This document shows positions 27,792-37,196 of a stretch of 45,165 bases of DNA, piece after piece; positions within the stretch are counted from its first letter, which is position 1; every line of letters starts with the position of its first letter. Source of the DNA: Candidatus Enterococcus ferrettii (GTDB taxonomy: Bacteria; Bacillota; Bacilli; Lactobacillales; Enterococcaceae); contig NZ_JAFREL010000013.1 of assembly GCF_017377655.1 (NCBI RefSeq), positions 1 through 45,165 of the forward strand. The letters run 5' to 3'. Below the pieces are notes generated by a model. The model was not told where the DNA came from. It saw only the letters and a list, made by a program, of their open reading frames with translations, and searched no databases. The position numbers and the translations under genes are program-made.

Positions 27792-29783
27792 TTATTCTGC
27801 TGCTTTTAATTCTAGGATAGTATCCCGCAAAGTAGCAGCTGTTTCGAAATCAAGTGTTTTCGCAGCTTCTCGCATTTCATCTTCTAGTTTTTCAATCATC
27901 AAGTTACGTTCTTCCTTAGACATCTCATCATAAGAACTAAGGTCATAAGCACCGACTTCCTCAGCAACCTTACTGATCGCGATCAAATCGCGGATTTCCT
28001 TAATAATTGTTTTCGGCTCAATTCCATGATCTTCGTTGTATTGATTCTGAATTTCACGACGACGTGATGTTTCATCCATTGCTCGTTGCATTGAATCGGT
28101 TATTTTGTCAGCGTACATGATTACCTTACCTGATGAATTACGGGCAGCTCGACCAATCGTTTGAACTAATGATCGTTCGCTTCGCAAGAATCCTTCTTTA
28201 TCAGCATCTAAAATGGCTACGAGTGACACTTCTGGCACGTCAATCCCTTCTCGAAGCAAATTAATACCAACTAAGACGTCAAACTTACCTAAACGCAAAT
28301 CACGGATGATTTCGGTCCGCTCTAAAGTTTTGATATCACTGTGAAGGTATTTAACTTTTATACCTAGTTCTTTAAAATAATCAGTCAAATCTTCAGACAT
28401 TTTCTTAGTTAGAGTCGTCACAAATACTCGTTCGTTTCTTTCAGCGCGTTCATTAATTTCACCAACTAAATCGTCAATTTGACCCATAATTGGACGAACT
28501 TCAACGACCGGATCTAATAAACCCGTTGGTCGAATGATTTGTTCAACTACAGTATCTGTTTGGGTATCTTCATACGGACCGGGAGTAGCCGACACATAAA
28601 CGATCTGGTTAACGCGTTCCTCAAATTCCTCTAAGCGTAAAGGGCGGTTGTCCAAGGCAGAAGGTAAACGGAATCCATAATCAACCAACATTTGCTTTCT
28701 CGCACGGTCACCATTGTACATTCCGCGAACTTGCGGCATCGTAACGTGGGACTCATCAATAACCATTAGAAAGTCATCTGGGAAGAAATCAATCAGAGTA
28801 TATGGAGGCTCCCCTTCTTTACGCCCGTCCATATGTCGCGAATAGTTCTCAATTCCTGAGGTATAGCCCATTTCTCGCAACATTTCAATATCATAGTTCG
28901 TACGCTGTTCTAAGCGTTGAGCTTCTAAAAGCTTATTTTCACCACGTAAAACAGCTAAACGGTCCTCCAACTCTTTTTGAATACCGCTAATAGCAATTTC
29001 TAAATTATGTTCATTAGTCAGAAAGTGTGTAGCTGGAAAAATTGCAACATGCTCCGTCTCACCCACCACTTCTCCAGTCAAAGCATCAACCTCACGAATA
29101 CGATCAATTTCATCGCCAAAAAATTCTACCCGCAAAGCTCGTTCATCCCGAGATGCTGGGAATATTTCAACCACGTCTCCACGAACACGAAAACGTCCGC
29201 GTTGAAAATCAATATCGTTCCGTTCAAACTGAATATCAATCAGGCTCCGCAGTAACTGATTGCGGTCCATTTCCATGCCAACTCGCAAAGAAACCACCTG
29301 CTCTTGATATTCCTTAGGGGATCCTAAGCCAAAAATACAAGATACAGATGCTACCACAATAACATCATTCCGCTCAAGTAAAGCACTTGTTGCCGAATGA
29401 CGAAGCTTGTCTATTTCATCGTTAATACTAGAATCTTTTTCTATATAAGTGTCACTAGATGGTACATAGGCTTCAGGCTGATAATAATCATAATAACTTA
29501 CAAAGTATTCAACAGCATTGTTAGGGAAAAACTCCTTAAACTCACCATATAGCTGTCCTGCTAAGGTTTTATTGTGCGCAATGATTAACGTAGGCTTATT
29601 AACTTCCTTGATTACGTTAGAAATGGTATAGGTTTTACCTGTACCGGTCGCTCCCAAGAGAATTTGGGCTTTCTTTCCGCTCACAACACCTTCTGATAAT
29701 TGGCGAATCGCCGTTGGCTGATCACCCGCAGGTTCGTAATTGGAATGAAGGTCAAAAGTGTTCTCTGTTTCTCTTTCTATCAC
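27792..29783 (-). CDS. uvrB: Excinuclease ABC subunit B
   Basis: Helicase-like subunit of excision repair that verifies damage and recruits UvrC. Walker [11 protein letters not shown], the beta-hairpin region [12 protein letters not shown], helicase motifs ([14 protein letters not shown]) and a C-terminal UVR motif ([17 protein letters not shown]) are present. The ATG-started frame reaches 29831, but the GTG at 29783, with AGGAGG 8 nt upstream, gives the family N-terminus ([14 protein letters not shown]) and 663 aa. It is the first gene of uvrB-uvrA. Confidence 0.98.
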   Translation of the reverse strand: MIERETENTFDLHSNYEPAGDQPTAIRQLSEGVVSGKKAQILLGATGTGKTYTISNVIKEVNKPTLIIAHNKTLAGQLYGEFKEFFPNNAVEYFVSYYDYYQPEAYVPSSDTYIEKDSSINDEIDKLRHSATSALLERNDVIVVASVSCIFGLGSPKEYQEQVVSLRVGMEMDRNQLLRSLIDIQFERNDIDFQRGRFRVRGDVVEIFPASRDERALRVEFFGDEIDRIREVDALTGEVVGETEHVAIFPATHFLTNEHNLEIAISGIQKELEDRLAVLRGENKLLEAQRLEQRTNYDIEMLREMGYTSGIENYSRHMDGRKEGEPPYTLIDFFPDDFLMVIDESHVTMPQVRGMYNGDRARKQMLVDYGFRLPSALDNRPLRLEEFEERVNQIVYVSATPGPYEDTQTDTVVEQIIRPTGLLDPVVEVRPIMGQIDDLVGEINERAERNERVFVTTLTKKMSEDLTDYFKELGIKVKYLHSDIKTLERTEIIRDLRLGKFDVLVGINLLREGIDVPEVSLVAILDADKEGFLRSERSLVQTIGRAARNSSGKVIMYADKITDSMQRAMDETSRRREIQNQYNEDHGIEPKTIIKEIRDLIAISKVAEEVGAYDLSSYDEMSKEERNLMIEKLEDEMREAAKTLDFETAATLRDTILELKAAE

Positions 29784-29833
29784 ACAAACGTCCTCCTTTT
29801 TCTTCATTCGAGAGAAGAATTTCTCAGTCACAA

Positions 29834-29842
29834 ATTATAGCA
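29834..29842 (-). promoter_or_regulatory. Extended -10 of the uvrB-uvrA operon
   Basis: TGC-TATAAT on the minus strand, a perfect -10 with extended TGn; the LexA-type box occupies the spacer and -35 region immediately upstream. Confidence 0.65.
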
Positions 29843-29845
29843 TAC

Positions 29846-29859
29846 CGAACATATTTTCG
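29846..29859. promoter_or_regulatory. LexA/DinR-type SOS box
   Basis: CGAACATATTTTCG matches the Gram-positive SOS consensus CGAACRNRYGTTYG at 13 of 14 positions. It lies between the -10 and -35 positions of the uvrB promoter, where LexA binding would block polymerase. Confidence 0.8.
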
Positions 29860-29912
29860 CCATTTTTTCTTCTTATTTTCCCATTCATCTTACAGTTTCC
29901 TTAAAATTAGAT

Positions 29913-29931
29913 ATGTAAGATTTCATGACAT
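29913..29931. promoter_or_regulatory. GlnR/TnrA-type box upstream of glnPQ
   Basis: ATGTAAGATTTCATGACAT fits the GlnR consensus ATGTNA-N7-TNACAT at every fixed position. It lies about 50 bp before the -35 of the glutamine transporter. A further TTACA half-site inside an inverted 8-mer (ATCTTACA at 29887-29894) lies just left. Confidence 0.75.
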
Positions 29932-29979
29932 TACGTGTTAGGATTATTTTATTTTTTTCGTTTCAAATGCTGGAAGCAC

Positions 29980-30009
29980 TTGTTTTCTTTAGGTGGTCTA
30001 ACATATAAT
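29980..30009 (+). promoter_or_regulatory. glnPQ promoter
   Basis: -35 TTGTTT (29980-29985), 18-bp spacer, -10 TATAAT (30004-30009), with TATAGGAGG as Shine-Dalgarno before the ATG. Confidence 0.65.
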
Positions 30010-30040
30010 AGATCAATGATAAAACTATAGGAGGTTTGTT

Positions 30041-32203
30041 ATGAAAAAACGAAGACTTTTATCATTCTTAATACTGTTGGTGGCGAGTATTATAACACTT
30101 AGTTTCAGTGAGAAAAGTCATGCTGAGACGGCCTATAAGATAGGAACTGACCTAACTTTTGCTCCCTTTGAATTCCAGGATTCAGATGGTAATTATATTG
30201 GGATCGATGTGGATTTACTTAATAAAATAGCGGAAGATCAAGATTTCCAAGTTGATTTACGTCCTTTGGGCTTTGACAGTTCAATACAGGGCGTTCAATC
30301 TGACCAATTAGATGGAATGATCGCCGGAATGAGCATTACAGATGAGCGAAAAAAAACATTCGATTTCTCCGATCCCTATTTTGACAGTGGAATTCAGATG
30401 GCCGTTCATAAAGATAACAAAGACATCACAAGTTACGAAAATTTAAAAGGAAAGACAGTTGCTGCAAAAATTGGAACTGAAAGTGCTACATTTTTAGAAA
30501 AAAATAAAGATAAATATGGCTATAATATTAAGCAGTATGAGGCAGCCGATGCTTTATACAATGCGTTAAGTAATAACAATGTTCAAGCTATTTTTGATGA
30601 CTACCCAGTCTTAGGTTATGCGGTAAACAATGGCCAACCTTTCAAAATGGTGGGTGACTATGAAGTCGGAAGTTCTTATGGTTTCGGTGTAAAAAAAGGG
30701 CAAAATAAAGAACTGCTGGAAAAATTTAATCAAGGATTGAAAGACTTAAAAGCTGATGGAACTTATGATGAAATTGTCAGCAAATATATTTCGACTGGAT
30801 CTGGTACTGCTGCTCCTTCTGGTAAAATGAAAAAAGTGGCACCAAAAAAAGATACTTACGTAATCTCCAGTGATTCCGCTTTTGCTCCATTTGAGTACCA
30901 AGATAGTGATGGCAAGTATAAGGGAATCGACGTGGATTTGTTAACTCGTGCAGCTGAAATGCAAGGATTTAATCTTCAATTCAAATTTATCGGTTTCTCT
31001 TCTGCTATGCAGGCATTAGAATCCGGTCAAGCGGATGGAATGATCGCCGGAATGACGATTACTGATGAACGAAAAGAAAATTATGATTTTTCTGAGCCTT
31101 ATTTCCAAAGCGGCATTCAATTAGCTGTTTCAAAAGATAACAACGACATTAAATCCTATAAAGACCTTGATGGAAAAACGGTCGGTGCTAAAGTAGGGAC
31201 TGAAAGTGCTGATTTTCTAAAATCTCATCAAGATGAGTACGGTTATAAGGTTAAGAATTTTGACGCTGCCGACCAATTGTACGATGCATTAAAGGTTGGT
31301 TCTATTGATGCTATGATGGATGATTATCCAGTTATTGGCTACGCTGTTCAGCAAGGTCAAGACCTTAAAACCCCAATCGAACGGGAGTCAGGCGGCTCTT
31401 ATGGATTTGCTGTTAAAAAAGGAGAAAATCCAGAACTATTGGAAATGTTTAATGAAGCATTAGACGAAATGCATCGTACTGGTGAATATGATCAAATCCT
31501 TAGTGAACATATTGGTGATGGTAGTACTTCAAATAGTAAAGACAGTGTTGACGAATCAACAATTGGCGGCTTGTTAAAAAATAACTATCCCGCTCTGCTG
31601 GAAGGCTTATGGAAGACGATCGTTCTTGCATTAGTTTCTTTTGTTCTTGCTTTAGTTTTAGGTGTCATTTTTGGTCTGTTCCGTGTTTCACCAGTTAAGG
31701 CACTTCGCCTATTTGCTGGTATTTATATTGATGTAATTCGTGGTATTCCTATGATGGTATTGGCCTTCTTCATTTTCTTTGGTCTTCCAGGTATTACCGG
31801 AATCACTATCCCTGACTTTATAGCGGGTATCATTACTTTAACCCTAAACGCTAGTGCCTATATTGCTGAAATCGTTCGAGGTGGGATTAATGCTGTACCA
31901 ATTGGGCAAATGGAAGCCTCGCGTAGTTTAGGTTTATCCTACAATAAAACGATGCAAAAAATTGTTTTACCGCAAGCAATTAAGATTATGATCCCTTCTT
32001 TCATCAATCAATTCGTTATCAGTTTGAAGGATACGACCATCATTTCAGCAATTGGTGTAGTAGAATTGCTTCAAACAGGGAAAATTATTGTGGCCCGTAC
32101 TACACAAAGTTCGTACGTTTACTTAATCATTGCAATCATGTATTTAATATTGATTACTCTGTTGACTAAATTGGCGAATCGCCTAGATAAGAAGGTGAAC
32201 TAA
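30041..32203 (+). CDS. glnP: Glutamine-type ABC transporter, tandem substrate-binding domains fused to permease
   Basis: 720-aa importer subunit of the GlnP type. A signal sequence (residues 1-29, ending SHAETA) is followed by two homologous substrate-binding domains (about 33-255 and 274-495; both with FAPFE.QDSDG.Y.GIDVDLL and DGMIAGM.ITDERK) and a permease domain (about 510-720) with the EAA-like loop [22 protein letters not shown]. The order and size match Lactococcus GlnP, which takes up glutamine, glutamate and asparagine. It is followed after 1 bp by its ATPase gene. A GlnR-type box upstream supports a role in glutamine supply. Exact specificity of each domain cannot be read from the sequence. 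Confidence 0.93.
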   Translation: MKKRRLLSFLILLVASIITLSFSEKSHAETAYKIGTDLTFAPFEFQDSDGNYIGIDVDLLNKIAEDQDFQVDLRPLGFDSSIQGVQSDQLDGMIAGMSITDERKKTFDFSDPYFDSGIQMAVHKDNKDITSYENLKGKTVAAKIGTESATFLEKNKDKYGYNIKQYEAADALYNALSNNNVQAIFDDYPVLGYAVNNGQPFKMVGDYEVGSSYGFGVKKGQNKELLEKFNQGLKDLKADGTYDEIVSKYISTGSGTAAPSGKMKKVAPKKDTYVISSDSAFAPFEYQDSDGKYKGIDVDLLTRAAEMQGFNLQFKFIGFSSAMQALESGQADGMIAGMTITDERKENYDFSEPYFQSGIQLAVSKDNNDIKSYKDLDGKTVGAKVGTESADFLKSHQDEYGYKVKNFDAADQLYDALKVGSIDAMMDDYPVIGYAVQQGQDLKTPIERESGGSYGFAVKKGENPELLEMFNEALDEMHRTGEYDQILSEHIGDGSTSNSKDSVDESTIGGLLKNNYPALLEGLWKTIVLALVSFVLALVLGVIFGLFRVSPVKALRLFAGIYIDVIRGIPMMVLAFFIFFGLPGITGITIPDFIAGIITLTLNASAYIAEIVRGGINAVPIGQMEASRSLGLSYNKTMQKIVLPQAIKIMIPSFINQFVISLKDTTIISAIGVVELLQTGKIIVARTTQSSYVYLIIAIMYLILITLLTKLANRLDKKVN
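30311..31055 (+). repeat. Internal duplication of the binding domain within glnP
   Basis: The two binding domains repeat with a period of 241 codons. Nucleotides 30311-30332 and 31034-31055 are identical over 22 nt, across the codons for DGMIAGM. Confidence 0.8.
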
Positions 32204-32204
32204 G

Positions 32205-32942
32205 ATGAGTGAAAAAATTGTTGTTAATCATTTAGTAAAAAAATTCGGTGACAACACTGTATTGAATGATATTAACGTAACCATAAAAGAAGGTGAAGTT
32301 GTCTGTATCATCGGCCCTTCAGGTTCAGGTAAATCAACCTTTTTGCGTTGTATGAATCGTCTGGAAGATCCGACAGACGGACAAATTATCATTGACGGTC
32401 AGGATTTAACTGACAAAAATACCGATATTAACTTAGTGCGTCAGCATATAGGTATGGTATTTCAACACTTTAACTTGTTTCCTCATTTGACTGTATTGCA
32501 AAATATTACTTTGGCTCCGCTAGATTTGAAGGGTGAAGCAAAAGAAAAAGCGAATGAACGGGCGATTGAATTATTAGAACGTGTTGGACTTGCTGAGAAA
32601 AAAGATGTTTATCCTGACAGTCTTTCTGGGGGACAAAAGCAGAGGGTTGCAATTGCGCGAGCCTTAGCAATGAATCCGGATGTTATGCTATTTGATGAAC
32701 CTACCTCTGCTCTCGACCCTGAAATGGTTGGAGATGTGTTAAAGGTTATGAAAGATTTAGCTCATCAGGGAATGACGATGGTCATCGTTACTCATGAAAT
32801 GGGCTTTGCTAAGGAAGTAGCAGATCGAGTAATGTTTACTGATGGTGGAAAAATCTTAGAAGACGGCACACCAGAACAAATCTTTAATAACCCGCATAAT
32901 CCGCGGACAAAAGACTTCTTAAATAAAGTATTGAATATCTGA
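32205..32942 (+). CDS. glnQ: Glutamine ABC transporter ATP-binding protein
   Basis: 245-aa ATPase of the polar amino acid uptake family. Walker [10 protein letters not shown] is at about residues 33-41, then the Q-loop ([11 protein letters not shown]), signature LSGGQKQR, Walker [13 protein letters not shown] and switch histidine (VTHEM). It starts 1 bp after glnP, with GAAGGTG as Shine-Dalgarno. It energises GlnP, two copies per transporter. A strong terminator follows, so glnP-glnQ is a two-gene operon. Confidence 0.96.
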   Translation: MSEKIVVNHLVKKFGDNTVLNDINVTIKEGEVVCIIGPSGSGKSTFLRCMNRLEDPTDGQIIIDGQDLTDKNTDINLVRQHIGMVFQHFNLFPHLTVLQNITLAPLDLKGEAKEKANERAIELLERVGLAEKKDVYPDSLSGGQKQRVAIARALAMNPDVMLFDEPTSALDPEMVGDVLKVMKDLAHQGMTMVIVTHEMGFAKEVADRVMFTDGGKILEDGTPEQIFNNPHNPRTKDFLNKVLNI

Positions 32943-32943
32943 C

Positions 32944-32986
32944 AAAAAAGCGAAGTTGCCTGCAAATAAAGGCAACTTCGCTTTTT
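32944..32986. terminator. Bidirectional terminator between glnQ and the dehydrogenase gene
   Basis: A 16-bp perfect stem, AAAAAGCGAAGTTGCC / GGCAACTTCGCTTTTT, loop 10 nt, with A/T flanks giving T tails in both directions. It overlaps the stop codon of the converging gene. Confidence 0.9.
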
Positions 32987-34022
32987 ATTTAAATGTTTGG
33001 ATTGCTTCAATTAGTTCAGATTTGGTTATTGTACTGCCACTCCGTGCAATCCCGTCATTGGCAGTAAAGGCCAACTCTGCGATTCGCCCAATTGCAGCAT
33101 CATCTAGTTGAATTCCTAACTCTTTAATCGTAATGGGTAAAGAAAGTTTTTGAAATAGTTGCTGATACGCACTCAATTCTTTTCTGGTTTCAACCTTTAA
33201 ATGAATCAGTGTAGTTACTGCAATTATTTGTCCGTGACTGGCTTTTATTTTCTTTCCAAACTTGCTCATCAAGGCATTGTGCAAAGAATGAGCAATGCTT
33301 AGTCCCCCTGATTCAAAACCAGTACCGCTTAATAATGTATTAGCTTCCACTACTGCTTCGAACTCCGGGGTCACTTTTTGCTCTTTATTTGCCTCAACTG
33401 CGTCCACTGCATTAGCTAATAAGACGTCTTTACACTTTTCTGCTAGAGCTTGTGCCGCTATAGTTGGCCGAACTCCTAATGTATTAAGTCCATGATTTTC
33501 CCAAACAGTTCGAGCCTCAACAAAAGTTGATAGCCCATCTGCGATTCCAGCAGTTAAAAGGTGAATTGGACTATTGACTAGAATTGCTGTATCAACGAAA
33601 ACAAGATCCGGTCCTTTAGAAAAATAGTGATATTCTTGAAAATAACCTTTTTCATCATATGCTACTGAAATACGCGAAACTGGCGCATCTGTTGATGCAG
33701 ATGTTGGTAGAACGATATACGCTTTCTTTTCTCGCAAAGCTATTGATTTTCCAAGGTCAATAGCTCGTCCTCCACCTATTGAAAGCACAAAGTCAGTTTT
33801 TTCAGGTAAATCAATTTGGTCTCCCGTGTCCACTAGCCAAACAGTCAGCTCGCAACCAGATTTTGTCATACGATAGATAATATCTTCTCCAATTAGTTGA
33901 TAAACAAAAGTATCCGTTACAATTAAGCCTCGTTTGCCATATTGCAATAATTCTTCAAAACGAGACGTTAAGATATTCTCCCCTTGCAAATACATTCCGG
34001 GACTAACAAAGACTTTTTCCAT
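32985..34022 (-). CDS. Glycerol dehydrogenase-like (GldA family) metal-dependent alcohol dehydrogenase
   Basis: 345-aa member of the iron/zinc-dependent dehydrogenase superfamily, GldA branch. The NAD-binding loop is LSIGGGRAIDLGK and the GldA hallmark PTSASTDAPVS is present; probable metal ligands are an Asp in AGIADGLST and His in SIAHSLHN and ASHGQ. It would oxidise glycerol or a similar vicinal diol with NAD. It is about 20 residues shorter than typical GldA and departs slightly from the usual TIASTDAPCS motif, so another polyol substrate is possible. GAGGA precedes the ATG. No dihydroxyacetone kinase is adjacent. Confidence 0.82.
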   Translation of the reverse strand: MEKVFVSPGMYLQGENILTSRFEELLQYGKRGLIVTDTFVYQLIGEDIIYRMTKSGCELTVWLVDTGDQIDLPEKTDFVLSIGGGRAIDLGKSIALREKKAYIVLPTSASTDAPVSRISVAYDEKGYFQEYHYFSKGPDLVFVDTAILVNSPIHLLTAGIADGLSTFVEARTVWENHGLNTLGVRPTIAAQALAEKCKDVLLANAVDAVEANKEQKVTPEFEAVVEANTLLSGTGFESGGLSIAHSLHNALMSKFGKKIKASHGQIIAVTTLIHLKVETRKELSAYQQLFQKLSLPITIKELGIQLDDAAIGRIAELAFTANDGIARSGSTITKSELIEAIQTFK

Positions 34023-34076
34023 TACTTATCCTCACTTTTTATTTTAATCATAGCTTAGTTTTTGAGGGAAGAAAAG

Positions 34077-34106
34077 AAAAAAAGTGCCGCCTAAGCGACA
34101 CTTTTT
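34077..34106 (-). terminator. tuf terminator
   Basis: AAAAAGTGTCGC-TTAG-GCGGCACTTTTT stem (12 bp, one G-U) with T-rich tail on the minus strand, 3 bp after the tuf stop. Confidence 0.85.
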
Positions 34107-34109
34107 ATA

Positions 34110-35297
34110 TTAACCTTCTATTTCTGTTACGATACCTGAACCAACAGTCCGTCCGCCTTCACGAATGGAGAAAGTTGTTCCTTTTTCTACCGCAATTGGA
34201 TGAATCAAGTCAACATCGATAGTTACGTTGTCTCCAGGCATTACCATTTCAGTGTCAGCCGGCAAGACAATGTTTCCTGTTACATCTGTTGTACGGAAGT
34301 AGAATTGTGGACGATAGTTATTAAAGAATGGTGTGTGACGACCACCTTCTTCTTTCGACAACACATACACTTCAGCTTTGAACTTGGTATGTGGTGTAAT
34401 TGAGCTTGGTTTAGCAATAACTTGACCACGCTCAATTTGGTCACGAGTAATCCCGCGCAACAAAATCCCCACATTGTCTCCAGCTTCACCATAATCCAAT
34501 GTTTTACGGAACATTTCTAATCCAGTAACTACTGCTTTTTGAGTTTCAGGTTTAATCCCAACGATTTCAATTTCATCACCCACATTTACTTTACCACGAT
34601 CGATACGACCAGAAGCAACAGTACCACGACCAGTAATTGAGAACACATCCTCAACCGGTAACAACAAAGGTTTGTCATTATCACGTTCAGGTGTTGGAAT
34701 ATATTCATCAACTGTGTCCATCAAATCCATGATTACTTGTTCTTGTTCAGTATCGCCTTCTAAGGCTTTCAATGCAGAACCCTTCAAGACAGGAATATCA
34801 TCACCTGGGAAACCGTATTCTGATAACAATTCACGAACTTCCATTTCAACTAAGTCAATTAGTTCTTCATCGTCAACTAAATCAACTTTATTTAAAAAGA
34901 CAATCAGATATTTAACACCAACTTGACGTGATAACAAAATGTGTTCACGTGTTTGAGGCATAGGACCATCTGTTGCCGATACAACTAAGATTGCTCCGTC
35001 CATTTGTGCAGCACCGGTAATCATATTTTTTACATAGTCCGCGTGTCCTGGTGCGTCAATGTGAGCATAATGACGTTTTTCAGTTTCATATTCAACGTGC
35101 GCAGTATTGATAGTAATTCCACGTTCACGCTCTTCAGGTGCAGCATCGATACTTGCATAGTCCTGAGGGTTTGCAAGACCTTTTTTGCCTAGTACCGTTG
35201 TAATTGCTGCCGTTAATGTTGTTTTCCCATGATCGACGTGACCAATGGTTCCAATATTAACGTGTGGTTTACTTCTATCATAATGTTCTTTTCCCAT
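34110..35297 (-). CDS. tuf: Elongation factor Tu, stand-alone copy with streptococcal signatures (tufB-like)
   Basis: 395-aa translation GTPase that brings aminoacyl-tRNA to the ribosome. G1 GHVDHGKT, G3 DAPGH, G4 NKVD and G5 SALKAL are intact, followed by the two beta-barrel domains, so it should work. It is monocistronic, with its own promoter and terminator, not next to rpsL-rpsG-fusA. Residues typical of streptococcal/lactococcal EF-Tu are present: [21 protein letters not shown] and [10 protein letters not shown], where Bacillus and enterococcal TufA have IDGAPEE..ISTAH and DCPGH. The N-terminus MGKEHYDRS is also unusual. This fits tufB, a second tuf gene described in some Enterococcus species and attributed to ancient transfer from streptococci. 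Confidence 0.93.
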   Translation of the reverse strand: MGKEHYDRSKPHVNIGTIGHVDHGKTTLTAAITTVLGKKGLANPQDYASIDAAPEERERGITINTAHVEYETEKRHYAHIDAPGHADYVKNMITGAAQMDGAILVVSATDGPMPQTREHILLSRQVGVKYLIVFLNKVDLVDDEELIDLVEMEVRELLSEYGFPGDDIPVLKGSALKALEGDTEQEQVIMDLMDTVDEYIPTPERDNDKPLLLPVEDVFSITGRGTVASGRIDRGKVNVGDEIEIVGIKPETQKAVVTGLEMFRKTLDYGEAGDNVGILLRGITRDQIERGQVIAKPSSITPHTKFKAEVYVLSKEEGGRHTPFFNNYRPQFYFRTTDVTGNIVLPADTEMVMPGDNVTIDVDLIHPIAVEKGTTFSIREGGRTVGSGIVTEIEG

Positions 35298-35347
35298 AAT
35301 AATACAAACCTCCTAGATGAATTGAGCTCCTATGAACTCACGGCTCT

Positions 35348-35353
35348 ATTATA
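35348..35353 (-). promoter_or_regulatory. -10 box of tuf
   Basis: Perfect TATAAT on the minus strand, about 50 bp before the tuf ATG, with a T-rich -35 region (TTCATT at 17 bp). The Shine-Dalgarno GGAGG lies 10-12 nt before the ATG. Confidence 0.55.
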
Positions 35354-35519
35354 AAGCTTTTCGTGAAAAAATGAAAAGATTTATACTTTTTTACTAACTG
35401 TAAGTAACCGTGAACATATAATACATCAAAATTGGTCAAACTCAAAATATTTTGTCTTAAAGTTTAAATAGACGAATATTCAAGAGTGAGAGATAATAGA
35501 ATATAAAAAGAGGTGTGTT

Positions 35520-36230
35520 ATGACAATTGATAGAATTCTACAATACTTACAAGATGAAGCTTCCGACAAATACAAACAAAATATAATAAAATTAGGAATC
35601 CCTGCTAGAGATGCTATTGGTGTTCCTACTTCAGAACTAAGAAAATTTGCTAGAAAACTACCGAAGGAAAAAGGCTTCCTTTTTAAACTGTGGAGAACTG
35701 GTTATCACGAATGTAAGATTCTAACCGTCTTATCGTTAAAACCACAGGAGTGTACAAAAAAAGATATTACTGCTTTAATAGACGATGTGTATTCTTGGGA
35801 TCTTTGTGATCTTATCTGCAAAACAATCCTTATTAGGATAAACTTTGATGAATACATTCTTAACTGGATTGATTCAGAGGAACTTTATAAGAAACGAGCG
35901 GCTTTTACTTTAATTGCCAGTACTTCCACCCATGCTAAGTTGTCCCTAGACGAAATTGACGACTATTTGAATCTCATTAAAGTTTATACAGATGATGAGC
36001 GTCTTTTAGTTAAAAAGGCTGCTTCCTGGGCCTTAAGAGAGTTAGGCAAAATCAGTTTGGAAAGTAAAGAACTCTGTATTCAATCGGCAATGGAATTGCA
36101 ACAAGAAACTTCCAAATCAAAGCAGTGGATTGCTACTGATGCTTTGAAAGAGCTAACCACTTTAGTTCAGCTCGAAGGTCGGGCCCGCTTAATATCCAAT
36201 AAATCAAAAATGGGAAAGCAAACTCTTTGA
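35520..36230 (+). CDS. DNA alkylation repair protein, AlkD-like HEAT-repeat glycosylase family
   Basis: 236-aa all-helical protein of the DNA_alkylation (AlkC/AlkD) family. AlkD removes positively charged alkylated bases without base flipping. Visible are the N-terminal GIPARDAIGVPTSELRKFARKL block, the central YSWDLCDLICKTIL (Trp-Asp of the active region) and the C-terminal VKKAASWALRELGK repeat. The start has AGAGGTG close upstream. It is the first of four same-strand genes (86-aa unknown, FetA-like, FetB-like); the gap to the next gene is 33 bp, so co-transcription is possible but the functions are unrelated. The last 20 residues are basic and variable. Confidence 0.87.
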   Translation: MTIDRILQYLQDEASDKYKQNIIKLGIPARDAIGVPTSELRKFARKLPKEKGFLFKLWRTGYHECKILTVLSLKPQECTKKDITALIDDVYSWDLCDLICKTILIRINFDEYILNWIDSEELYKKRAAFTLIASTSTHAKLSLDEIDDYLNLIKVYTDDERLLVKKAASWALRELGKISLESKELCIQSAMELQQETSKSKQWIATDALKELTTLVQLEGRARLISNKSKMGKQTL

Positions 36231-36263
36231 TAATCGAAAATGCACTTAATAGGAGGAAACTAA

Positions 36264-36524
36264 ATGAAATCTTTTGAAGAACAACTGGCGATGGTTCCAT
36301 CAGAGATTAAAAATGCTTGGAGTTCAAACTTTGTATTTATCCTAGATATAGAGAAAGAAAAATTCTGGCATTTTCCTGCAAGACAATGGTCAGAAGAACA
36401 AATCAAAAAATATTTTTTTGATCGCTATCAGGCGGATAGTCATTTTATCACTTATCCTGCCTATCAAGTTAAGCATCTGATAATTGAGAAGCACCCTGAA
36501 TTATTTGTCATTATTCCAGTATAA
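36264..36524 (+). CDS. Small protein of unknown function
   Basis: 86 aa, soluble, rich in aromatic residues (WHFPARQWSEEQIKKYFFDRYQ) with no Cys and no membrane segment. I recognise no family. AGGAGG before the ATG is strong and the gene sits between the AlkD-like gene and fetA (18 bp gap to fetA), so it is probably translated in the same transcript. It could be an accessory of either neighbour, but nothing in the sequence decides. Confidence 0.7.
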   Translation: MKSFEEQLAMVPSEIKNAWSSNFVFILDIEKEKFWHFPARQWSEEQIKKYFFDRYQADSHFITYPAYQVKHLIIEKHPELFVIIPV

Positions 36525-36542
36525 GTAGAAAGGATTTTTTTG

Positions 36543-37196
36543 ATGCCTTTATTAGAAATAAAAAATATTAGTTATCAACCCGATCAACAACTAATTATTA
36601 ATCACATCAATATGTTGGTTGAAGCCAACGACTTCTTAACCATTTCTGGTCCTTCTGGTGGTGGAAAAAGTACACTTCTCCGCTTAATTGCCTCCTTGGC
36701 TACACCAACCTCTGGTGAAATCATTTTTTCTGGAAGAAATCAATCTGATTATCCTTACACTGAATATCGAAGACACGTTTCTTATTGTTTTCAACAACCT
36801 ACCCTTTTCGGTGACAGTGTCCGCGATAATCTAATTTTTCCATACCAAATACGAGGGAAAATAGCGAATGAAGAGTCTATGCTCGAACACCTCCAAATGG
36901 TAGATTTACCTAAATCTTATCTTGATAAACCGATTACCCAACTTTCTGGTGGTGAGCGGCAACGTGTTGCTTTAATTCGCAATATTTTGTTCTTACCACG
37001 AATTTTATTATTAGATGAGGTTACAGCAGGTCTGGATGAAAGAAATAAAGCAATTATTCAGCAGCTGATTGCACAGATTCATCAAAATAAGGTAACTATT
37101 TTGCAAGTTACTCATGATGAGGCTGAAATACAGGCGGCTGATACAATTATGTGGATCAAAGGAGGACAATTAACAGATGAACCTGTCCGTCAATAA
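36543..37196 (+). CDS. fetA: ABC transporter ATPase, FetA/YbbL type
   Basis: 217-aa ATP-binding protein with Walker A GPSGGGKST (about residues 37-45), Q-loop CFQQPTLFG, signature LSGGERQR, Walker B ILLLDEVTAGLD and switch His (VTHDEAE). In-frame TTG at 36540 precedes the ATG; AAAGGA has the better distance to the ATG at 36543. It overlaps the permease gene by 20 bp. The E. coli pair FetA-FetB exports iron and protects against peroxide; the metal here is not proven. Confidence 0.85.
   Translation: MPLLEIKNISYQPDQQLIINHINMLVEANDFLTISGPSGGGKSTLLRLIASLATPTSGEIIFSGRNQSDYPYTEYRRHVSYCFQQPTLFGDSVRDNLIFPYQIRGKIANEESMLEHLQMVDLPKSYLDKPITQLSGGERQRVALIRNILFLPRILLLDEVTAGLDERNKAIIQQLIAQIHQNKVTILQVTHDEAEIQAADTIMWIKGGQLTDEPVRQ

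Noticed and set aside
34110..35297. tuf as part of the str ribosomal operon
   Set aside because: No rpsL, rpsG or fusA flank it; it has its own promoter and terminator and is bordered by unrelated genes.
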